NCBI GenBank assembly: GCA_033297075.1
Contig: MU858079.1
Span: 124,001 to 188,000 of the forward strand
DNA: 64,000 nucleotides
Direction: 5' to 3'
Source of the DNA: Rhypophila decipiens
Lineage: Eukaryota; Ascomycota; Sordariomycetes; Sordariales; Naviculisporaceae
Both the position numbers and the translations under genes were made by a program. This document shows, one piece after another, positions 55,339-64,000 of the stretch (position 1 is the first letter of the stretch; the number at the start of each line of letters is the position of its first letter). The notes under the pieces were generated by a model. It saw nothing but the letters and a program-made list of their open reading frames with translations. It did not search any database and was not told the origin of the DNA.

Positions 55339-56395
55339 GCCATTATAGGAGGACATTTCTTGGATTTTCTGCATGCTGCATGGAATGGGATAATGTCACT
55401 GAGGTTATGAAAACAAGGAACTTGGACCGTTGCAGCGGCACGGGGGAAGGTGTATGATGGGTATTGACAAACGACAACGATGAATGACTGATTGCATGAC
55501 CTTGAAACAGCGCATCAGACTTGGATGGACAGCTACACATACGGCATGACGACTCTCGAGTTTTATATATGGAACTGAATCTGGATGTAGTCTAGCATGG
55601 CATGGCGTCGGCTTTCTCTCTCTTTCTCTCGTTTTTCTTTCCTTTCCTTTTTCTCGGTTGAGTCATTGCATTGTTGGGCTGGTTGGGGGAATTCCATTCG
55701 TCACCATGAGAATGATACCAAACAAACTTGGGTGGGCATACGGCACCACTGCCCGGAGCTCCAGGCAGGGTTGTCTATCTTGTTGGTTGGCCAGTATTGT
55801 TGAAATGTAACTTTATTGAGAATGCTACCAGTATTTATCGATTCTGGTGGGTGCTGGTTAATAGGCTCGTGGTCCTAATAGGTAGATACCTAGAATGATA
55901 TTCTCCTTGTCCATAAGTTTGTTCGAGCCTTCAACTTGGCTTGAATACATGACTCATATCGTTACAAGATGCCTCTCCAAATGGCTTCAAATGGTCAAAC
56001 CCTCCATCATACATTATTTACGCTCTTTACCGCTGAAGAAGCCATATCAAAAAATCTCGCACATAACTCACCATCTCATGATCAATAATGGAATAGAGTT
56101 AGCAATCCAACAGAAGCTAATGGTACAGCAGCTCCCTGCCATCCCAAGTCTTGATGGCCAGGTGATCAGCCACCACTTGGGATGAAATGGCACAAGGCAA
56201 GCACAAAAAGTCATTGCGACGCGTCGCTTGAAGCACCTCTAGGAGTATTCGACGCCTGCTTAGCTCACATACCTACCAGACCCTACAGCCACCTCGCTGC
56301 GCATGGCTGATTCAAGGGTTTTCCAGTTGCTAGCGCACATCGCCGGTATCCGAAGCTCTACTCTACTCTAGGCTATACCTACCAGGTCTCTCGAG
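55339..56395. other. Intergenic, about 1 kb
   Basis: No gene is seen. A CT-rich microsatellite-like tract lies near 55615-55650. Confidence 0.5.
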
Positions 56396-57087
56396 ATGGC
56401 GTCGTCGGCGGGAACCAAGTCGCAAGCTGCTTGGCCAAGCCTCGGACCCGAGGACATGGAGGAACTCAGGAGCTTTTCAGAAGAAGAATCAGGACGTCAC
56501 GGTTTGCAAGAAGAATCAGGAACCACCGCTAAAGAAAAAGAATCCGGAAGCTCGGCGCAAGATGAGCCAACCCACCGTGACGTGGGAGAAGCTGAGGGAG
56601 GCGGCGGCGGGCTCGACGACGACGTCGGTCAAGATCTGCAGGAGGAGAGTCTGGAGCAATTTCTGGCCAAGCTTCCCGAGCACATCATGTTCTGCAGGAT
56701 ACTGGGGTACTTTCAGCGCGTCAGTAGGGCGTATCCTGTCGAGTCGGAGAGGTTTGGTCGGTTTGCGGATATTGCTGATGATTGGCAGGAGGAGCGGTAG
56801 GTTTTTTCTTTTTTCTTTTCTTTTTTTTTCTTTTTGGTTCTTTCGTGGTCGTTGTTCAGCACCATCCTTGATCCCCATTTTTCACTTGATTATAGCAAGT
56901 AGCTAACATCTTTGCCCTCCTCAACATGAGGTGGGATGGTGAGCACTACAGGATCGATCTTTCCGAGATGATGAAGAGGTTCACCAACCTTTTCCGCGAT
57001 GAGCCTGAGATCGTGCTCGGCCTCAACGAGTTTCTCCCCCCCGAGAGATATCACATCAACTCGGACCTCAGTCTTGAATTGCCTTAG
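56396..57087 (+). CDS. Stand-alone PAH-domain protein (Sin3-like)
   Basis: Two exons, 56396..56796 and 56931..57087, give 185 aa. The donor is GTAGGT; a CTAAC branch at about 56903 is followed by its first AG at 56930, which keeps the frame. The first 85 residues are acidic and disordered (EEESGRHGLQEESG, a run of Gly and Asp). The rest is one paired amphipathic helix (PAH) domain: FCRILGYFQRVSRAYPVESE, RFADIADDWQEER, then MKRFTNLFRDEPEIVLGLNE followed by FLPP. The last part is the hallmark of Sin3 PAH domains. Sin3 itself is far larger with several PAHs and an HDAC-binding region, absent here, so this is a free PAH that might compete with Sin3 for repressor peptides (inference). Without splicing the frame would stop at 56800 before the FLPP half. 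Confidence 0.72.
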
Positions 57088-57743
57088 GAAAAACAAGCAG
57101 CTAGCTGACTCCCACACACACGCCTGGTTTTCAGAGTGCGCAAAGTCACACCGGACACCGCAGAAAGACTCCAATAGGTATATCGTGAACAGTCGCGATA
57201 ATGGAGACATAAATTAGGCAAACAGCACGATTCAATTGAGGTAGCCCGGTGAAAAACCTTGATGGTTTTTTTTCTTTTGCCACGCCGTGGTCTCTTGAAC
57301 CACTGAAGGTTTACCAACATGAACATGACTATGTGTGTTGGATGATTCTACGTTGATTGTGTCGCGTCACCAAGCCCTGCTGCTCACTAGGTACATGTAC
57401 CAGCCACCATATCCGGACAGCTATACCCTCCCACAACAGTCTAATTACAAACATGAACACACGCCACAATATTTTCAGCTTGAGCAAAGAGAGGAGAGCC
57501 CGTTCGTTGCAACTCCTCAAAACTTCCTAGTACGCCACCCTCCGTGTTGTGCGTCGTAATAGCAAGAGCCGGCCGGCACCGCGGGTACAGACGAGGCGCA
57601 GCTGCTATTCAAGTACTCCCGTCATACCCGATGTCTGTTGTCACGATCATCAACGGAAATTGCTGTCCAGACAGAGTTCGTCCTCGCTGGCGGAGGCGGC
57701 TTGGTGCTGATGAGTGGTTACTCGGTATCCTGATGTAGTAGTA
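57088..57743. other. Convergent intergenic spacer
   Basis: No gene is recognised. Confidence 0.5.
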
Positions 57744-59098
57744 CTAGCAGCTGGCCAGTCTGGCTGGTTGATCATGTTGTTGCTGTTGTTGTTGCTTGTA
57801 GTGGTGTTGGGGGGCATCACGGTGGTGGTTCCTGTCAATGATGATAATGCTCTTGGTGCTTATTACGCTGTCACTTCTGATTACGCTCTTGGTCGGGATT
57901 GTGTTGCGGACCGGACCGTGACGGTATGTATGTTCATCACTGTCCTCTCCAATGGGAGATTCCTGGCCAAGACCTCCTGTCCAGTCCGTCTTGTCGCTAT
58001 CGTAACGCTTGCCAACAAGATTGACACGGCTTGCTCCGCTCCCACCAATGGTGACAAGGCCTTCGTTTCGTCCTCGTGGGAGTCTCTCAAGATCCGGCTT
58101 GGGGTGGTTCACACCAGTCCAACCAAGGAACATGATGAGCACCGGCCTGAGTGATGGGATGTTGGCGCAGATGATACTCAGGGCATGCTCGGTAACGATC
58201 CATATGATGAGATCTTGGAATTTGTCTGTACCCAAGGAAGAAACAGCCCGGTGCTGATCATCTTGATTCTCATACCCATCATATATCTCGACCAAGACGA
58301 CCAGCTTAAAGACATCGGCCACAATCACCACAGCCCCGAGGAGAAAAGTAGATACGATAGCAACTTTCTGCGCCCTCGGGATCTGAAGCTTCCACACTTC
58401 ATACATGGGCAGACAGAGAAGCACGAGGTCGATGGCCACGTTTGGCAGCCCCGTCGCGCCGAAATACAGAGGGAAGGCGCTGATGCAAGTCCCGCTGCTG
58501 GCGCTGGATCCAAAGTCCCATGCCTCCTCGATGGGTCTGCACTGGAATATGCAGACTGGCAGGGCGACGGCTGCCCAGACGACGATGATGGTCCCGAGGA
58601 TGATGTAGCTCCATCTCATGAACCGCGTGGGGAAGATGCGGTGGTACATGGCTATTATGCTGAGTTTGACCAGGGAGATGTTGGTAACGATGGTTATCAG
58701 GGAGACGTAGACTATCTGGCAGGTAGCGGGTGATCAGTTCAAGTATATGGTTGGTCTCAAAGATGGGTGGTCTGGAATCTAGGTACCTTGAGTTGTGTAG
58801 TCGGCCTGGAAGGATCCTCTAGGACATTGACCTGGTAGTGTTTCCCTACGCCTGCAAGAAAGACGGAACAATATGCGCAAATGATGAGTCCCAGGAACGG
58901 TACCATGGAGGCTCCAATTAGCCAGTCGTCTAGTAAGAGTTCCATCCCTCGATGTCGTCGGATCCAGAAACGAAGGACCACTGAGACGATAGCGAGCACC
59001 ATGAGAGTCGTGACTCCGCCGAGGAGGGCCGGCCCATCATTGTGTGCCATGAACTCGGGGGCGAGTGCAGGACCTGGGGACGGAAGGGCCATTATCAT
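57744..59098 (-). CDS. Fungal rhodopsin-like membrane protein, second copy
   Basis: Two exons on the minus strand, 59098..58787 and 58715..57744, give 427 aa. Seven hydrophobic helices are seen, the first GGVTTLMVLAIVSVVLRFWI. The family signatures are clear: MELLLDDWLIGASM (the DDW/EDY motif), SLVKLSIIAMYHRIFP, PVCIFQCRPIEEAWDF, DLVLLCLPMYEVWKLQI and a conserved Asp/Pro region before the tail. The cytoplasmic tail of about 110 aa is basic and ends in a His/Gln-rich stretch (QQQQQQH). It should be a plasma-membrane protein of unknown ligand. It is closer to the family consensus than the copy at 8871-10215 (DDW instead of EDY, and an intact CRP motif). Confidence 0.92.
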
Positions 59099-59424
59099 TT
59101 ATGGGTGGCAGGCAGTATAAAGTCAAGACGATAGCTGACGAGAGCAGCAAGGATGGAGCCATGTTTCGAATGCCGGATTACTCTTCTTATTATCAAGTAA
59201 GTCTTCAAACTCCTTTCTTCATTCACAGCCCCGGGTCTGGATACGTGTGTGCTACCTCGGATTCCAACCCAGGTCACACCAGATACGGTGTACCTGCCTG
59301 CCCTGCTAACGGCAAACTCGGATCTCTGTACGTTGGCAACCACAGCCTCCATGTCGGGCAAACGTCAGCCTCTCCCGTGCAATACGGCGAGCCTGAAGAT
59401 AGATCCAACTGGCGTTACAACAAA
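59099..59424. other. Short spacer
   Basis: Promoter of the rhodopsin-like gene and 3' end of the DUF6536-like gene. Nothing else is recognised. Confidence 0.4.
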
Positions 59425-61999
59425 CTATCGGGGGCTGTAGAGGGGCCATTCCACCGAAGAGGAGACGTACGTCCTTCCCGGGACTGGCTTCCCTACGACC
59501 TCGTCTTGTGTGCCGAGTCCGAGATAGCCCGGCCGTCCAATGAGTTCATCCCCGGGGTCTAGAACTCCCCACATGAGCGGCTGGATATGTCTTGGTGGAC
59601 TGCCGCCCTCCGTCTCTCTTTGTGTCCGGCTCCAGATCTTGGCGTCTGATCCAGCCTTTGTTTTGCCCGACATGGAGCTTGTGCATGTTGTGGATCCGGT
59701 CGAGCAGGATGTGATTTTGCTGGCCAGGGGTGACTGGACGGAGCTGACTGAGCTGAACGTTCCCGAGTGAGCACTGGAAAACTTTCGTTCCTTGGTATCC
59801 TGCTCTTTGGCATTCCGCAGGGTCACGGTGTGCTTGCCAGTGCTGCCTGCACCGACACGCATGCACTGGGCGGCAATAACCAAAGAGTTCGTTCCGACAA
59901 TGACGCTGTCGTCTGGCAGCCGTCTAAAGGAGATAGCAAGGGGAAGCAGGAAGAAGACGACCACACAGAGAAGGATGCTCAGCACGAGGGCCTGGGCCGA
60001 GTAGCCTATTAAAACGCCCACTTGGGTAATGTCTATTTCGGTTTGGTTGCTCGAGTATTCTAGTCGTCCACGAGGCAACATGAACAGACTCTGCGTAAAC
60101 ATCCAGCCCAGCGCCGTGCGAAGAGCGGCAAACAGTAACCCCCAGACCAGGGGATAGCCAAACGCATAGTCCCCCAGCTGTTGATGATCAGCATCGTTCT
60201 GTGGAAAACTAACCCGTAAACGTTTGGCTCGCAGGGCAAACTTGGCCCACGATGCAGCCTGGAACATGATTTTGTTGCTGGCGTTGAGGAGGAAATAGAT
60301 TGGGGCGATGACCAGCTGAGACAAATTAGATAGCAGGGCGATGAGGATGAGCGGCACGATGGTGTCGCTTATGCTTGGGTCGTAGTCGCCGTTGTAGAAG
60401 TTGAGGTAGTGGCTGTTCATGTCCTCGCCAAATGCGTAGTCGTGCCTTTTCATATCCATGCATGTCAGTAAGTGCTGTTCAGGGATGGATGGCACAGGAA
60501 GAGGAGCTGACGTACCAGCCCAGGTGAAAGACGCTGAGATGAAGGTATAAAATCGTAGCAACCACACATGCGACAAAGGCCACGCAAGGGGTCGCTGTCC
60601 AGAGACAGACTGACTTCCTCACAGCCATGTACCAGTATTTCCGCGTGGGCATCCATGGCCGACCTGCTGAAAGCGGCACTATCGAACTAATTGCCGGCAC
60701 TGGAGCTGTGTCAACCGAGTCGTCTTGGAGACGACTGAACTGGGGAGTCTCGTCAACGGATGCGTCCTGCTGCATAAAGTACTGTATGGCATCTCCGAGT
60801 GTTTGGATCGAACCTAGCCCCCAGGACTTGTAAAAGACAAAAGCGCTGACGAGGCACTTGAGAAACACGACCATCACGACACTCAGCAGGATGGGATTCG
60901 CGACAAAGACTTTGCAACGGCTGACGAAAGGCTCGGCGTAGCAGTACTTGATGGTGATGCTGTTGAAATCTGGGTTTAGTGTACCGAATGGCTGCTCTTG
61001 ATACCATTCATTGTCGAGGGGATGCGAGGTCGGAGAAAACCATGGAAAAGACCAAGGCTCGGGCACTTGCTGTAATGTAGTCGAGTTGCTGCCATCCCAG
61101 CCCCAGTCTGGATTTAGGTAGGCGGCGTGCTGGCCGTAGTCGTCGGCACAATTGTTGAGCAGTCCTGTGTAGTAGATATCGGCCTGACACCACTCGTTGA
61201 CTGCCCAGACCGAGTTGACCTGATCAGGGTCAAAATCCGGGTAGCCGAGCTCGTCGGCCTCGTCTGTGCTACTGTTGCTCCAGATTTCTGATCCTTTCCA
61301 TCCTATGGTGCCTGTACTGGGTTGGTTTGTCGTCTCCACAACCAGAGCCAGGTGCCGGTAGTACTGGAGACCAGCAGGATCCTTCATATAAGTGGACCAA
61401 CACTCGGAAGGCTCCATCCTGACCCAGCGCTCTCTTGCGTTGCCGAAGTCGTAGTGAGACTGGTTGGCTTGGGTGAGGTCGAAGGCCCAACTCGCCAAGA
61501 TGGGGTTGGCAACGCCAGGATACCAAGCTGGGGCGCCGTCGAAGAAGGACTCGCTGACCATGGCGTGCGCATACCATGTGTAGACACTGGTTGCGAACAC
61601 GGAAGCATGAGAGAAGAGCTGAAGGGGGGCAGATGACACGATGAGGAGCAACCAGGTCAGGGTTCGCCATGGAGAGACGAAGCGCATATTCCGAGCAGAA
61701 TGGGTGCCGATATCAAGCCAGGTGCCTTGGGAATGCGCCCTGGAGACATCTTGAGGCGTTGGTGAGACGGCCAACCGAAGAAAGAAGTCGGATGCCACGC
61801 TGATCAGGACCGAGAGAACAGCAACAAGGAACTGCAGACCCGAGTTCACCTTGGAGGTGCTGTCACATCTGCCGTGGTAGACGGCAGTGAAGCCATTGAT
61901 GCCAGTCGAGTGGAGGGAGAGGGAGAGAACAACGACCAGAATGACGAGGATGCTGACTGACAGGAAGAGGAAAAGGAAGGCTGTTCGATGCCAGTTCAT
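59425..61999 (-). CDS. DUF6536-like polytopic membrane protein
   Basis: Two exons on the minus strand, 61999..60516 and 60445..59425, give 834 aa; the intron has GTACGT, a CTGAC branch and an AAG acceptor. The N-terminal domain fits the fungal DUF6536 pattern: a hydrophobic helix (AFLFLFLSVSILVILVVVLS), FTAVYHGRCDSTSKVNSGLQ, and RFVSPWRTLTWLLLIVSSAP. A large Trp/Asn-rich, glycosylatable extracellular domain follows (ANQSHYDF, WSNSSTDE), then four or five more helices (LSVVMVVFLKCLVSAFVFY, PLILIALLSNLSQLVIAPIY). The cytosolic tail is Ser/Thr-rich. Such proteins are common in filamentous ascomycetes and have no assigned biochemical role. It is on the same strand as the rhodopsin-like gene just downstream. 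Confidence 0.8.
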
Positions 62000-62844
62000 G
62001 GTGTCTCTGGAGGTCTCTCTTACATGGTCAAAGGCTGCTTTCTGACACTGATATGTCGTCCCAAAATGGAGACCCGGCCATGGACCAAGACTGACAGTGA
62101 CATTCCATGGTCCATTTTCTGGGCCAAGAGGGTAGATATAAATGTATAAAAGTCCTCTTTGGTCCTTGTCCCGTCTCCAAGCCGAATAGCGATATCAATG
62201 GGGTGTGAAAGATGCATCTATCTGGAAAAGATACGCACTAGTCCAGGCACCGGAAACGCAGCCATTGGGTGTGACTTCTGTCCTACCACGGCACACATGG
62301 CTATCAATAGGGATGCTGCCATAGGGCGAGGCAAAGTTGGGGAGGTTCCTCCCGCTCCTGCCGCAGCAGCGCAACATCGTGCTGTTACTTTGGGGCTCAG
62401 CATCCGTGCAGCAGGCAAGGCGGCTAATGTTGTGTATTCTGTATGGCAGACACGTGGCAGAGTCTGTATGATATAATGGCAAATACCACCCACAAGATGC
62501 CAAAGAATGGAAGTGATTGTCCCTGGCTTGTCGATAGCTTCCATCAGCCGCTGCGTGTTTGTGGCTAGGTAGTCCGTGCATGGTTGATGAGTTTAGGAGA
62601 CATGTCAATTAGAACAGCGCTGGACAATGCTGAATTACAGTGGATCAGCTGAATCCGAGGCTTCCAGCTCAATGGCTTGGCCCGCCAGCTGGACGCTTAC
62701 TCATCAGCCAAGGATTACAAGCAAGCGCACGGACCAGCTGCAGCGCCGAGCCGGGACCCAGCGAATTTCCATCGCGAAACATTTTGACGTTTGCTGTCGC
62801 CGTCAAGGTTGAACCACCCAAATTCTCCGCCCCAGACCGCCACC
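62000..62844. other. Divergent promoter region
   Basis: No gene is seen between the DUF6536-like gene and mitochondrial uL15. Confidence 0.5.
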
Positions 62845-63808
62845 ATGCCTCCCAGATTACCGCTCGCGCAGGCGGCCCAGGCTGCGCGATGCTTCAGCTT
62901 GTCAATTGCCGCTCCTTCCCAGACAACCTCTCTCGTCTCGCTCTTTGCCGGTCTCTCGATCCAGACTCGCAACGCCCATATCCTCGCCAGCATCTCGGAT
63001 AACAAAGGAGCCTATCACAAGCGCATTCGCAAAGGTCGCGGTGCTTCTTCAGGCTATGGCAAGACGTCTGGTCGCGGTCAAAAGGGTACAAAGGCCCGCG
63101 GAACTATCAATCCCTGGTTCCAGGGTGGTCAGACACCCTTGATCGTCTCTCACGGCCAGTTGGGCTTCATCAACCAGTAGGTGCAGGAACTATCATCAAT
63201 GCGATTCGCTCTGACCAGTTTGAAGCCGCGCCCCAGAGATGTCCATCGTCAACCTCGACAAGCTCCAGCAGTGGATCGACGCCGGCCGACTCGACGCAAC
63301 GAAGCAGATAACAGTCAAGGAGTTGATCGAATCGGGCATTGTCGGGAGGACGTACAAGGATGGCATCAAGCTTCTTGCCCGAGACAAGGGGGGGCTCAAA
63401 ACACCAGTGGACATTGTTGTGTCCCGAGCCTCTGCTTCGGCCATCGAGGCCGTCGAGGCTGTTGGCGGAAAGATTTTGACGAGATTCTACACCAAGCAAG
63501 CCATCCAGAGGCTAGTGAAGGGAAAGAGCAAGCACACGACCGAGCCGCTGCCCGTTGGCGCCGAGCACGTCGAGCCCGTTCTCGAACAAAGCCGCACAAC
63601 CAAGAAACACATGTACCGCTTACCAGACCCGACGAGCAGATGGGAGATCGAGTATTACAGAGACCCGGCGCACCGAGGATATCTCAGCCACATGATCCAG
63701 CCCGGCGAATCGCCCAGCTTGTACTTTAAGGTACCGAGCGAGAAGCCTATCAGGGCGACCAAGAGCAAGGCCAAGGCAGAAGCAGCGGCAGAAGACACGC
63801 TGTTTTAG
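62845..63808 (+). CDS. Mitochondrial ribosomal protein uL15m (large subunit)
   Basis: Two exons, 62845..63176 and 63226..63808, give 304 aa. A basic, Ser-rich presequence of about 45 residues suggests mitochondrial import. The L15 signature follows: KRIRKGRGASSGYGKTSGRG, QKGTKARG and FQGGQTPL. Exon 2 continues the L15/L18e domain (MSIVNLDKLQQWIDAGRLD, then GGKILTRFYTKQAIQRL), with an Ala/Lys tail as in fungal homologues of yeast Mrpl10. The intron is only 49 nt; the acceptor GAAG at 63222-63225 was chosen because it alone keeps the frame. A housekeeping component of the mitoribosome, it marks the right end as core genome. Confidence 0.93.
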
Positions 63809-64000
63809 AGGGTGGGCCGTTTTTCTGTATCTATAGAGGCGGAGAGTGTACAATATTGAACAATTATCCAACAACATGCCCAAGCCCGCCTTGAAGGGTT
63901 CGCTGCGAGGGCAGCAGCGACATGTAACATTTACTTAAGAAATAGAGAATATCAATACCGGCAGTACGAAGCCAATTGATTTGTAGTATTTTTGTCAACC

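Noticed and set aside
62640..63002. Frame overlapping the start of the uL15m gene
   Set aside because: A shadow of the real uL15 frame.
1..64000. CRISPR arrays, bacterial operons or prophage
   Set aside because: No regularly spaced repeats or prokaryotic gene order; the sequence is fungal throughout.

Overview
The window comes from a filamentous ascomycete (Pezizomycotina, probably Sordariomycetes). Genes carry short spliceosomal introns (about 50-110 nt) with GTRNGT donors and CTRAC branch points. The gene content is typically fungal: rhodopsin-like membrane proteins, a cytochrome P450, type-B carboxylesterase, arrestin-like adaptor, CorA-like protein, DUF6536-like protein and a nuclear-encoded mitochondrial uL15. 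I cannot name the species. Exon coordinates were worked out by hand from splice signals and reading frame.

Layout. 1-2621: 5'-truncated protein kinase K1. 3.2-5.4 kb: two unrecognised proteins. 5.4-8.2 kb: gene-poor, AT-richer DNA with repeat debris. 8.2-18.1 kb: enzymes and a membrane receptor (rhodopsin-like protein, type-B carboxylesterase, beta-lactamase-like hydrolase with a frameshift, alpha/beta hydrolase), with a 320-bp TRIM-like retroelement at 15986-16305 and a 482-bp hAT-type MITE at 18189-18670. 18.8-22.8 kb: an unknown protein and a secreted PQQ-type beta-propeller. 23.4-41.0 kb: the most interesting region. Two more kinases of the K1 family (K2, K3) lie among five very small genes (D, B, C, E, A) that share a motif of about 15 residues, [YFL]-G-x3-[YFWC]-x-V-x2-R-x3-[YF], plus conserved intron positions; a CorA-like membrane protein sits in the middle. 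42.4-44.4 kb: a 650-aa unknown protein. 46-47.7 kb: a P450. 52.1-55.3 kb: an arrestin-related adaptor behind a 4.4-kb gene-free stretch. 56.4-63.8 kb: a stand-alone PAH-domain protein, a second rhodopsin-like protein, a DUF6536-like membrane protein and mitochondrial uL15.

How it may work together. The left and right flanks look like ordinary fungal accessory and housekeeping genes. The 23-41 kb block looks like a co-evolving cluster of kinases with an unusual HGD catalytic loop and small cognate proteins, in the order D-K2-B-C-CorA-E-K3-A. This is my candidate for an undescribed system. The family relationship of the small genes is visible in the sequence. Any functional link to the kinases is inferred from proximity and repetition only.
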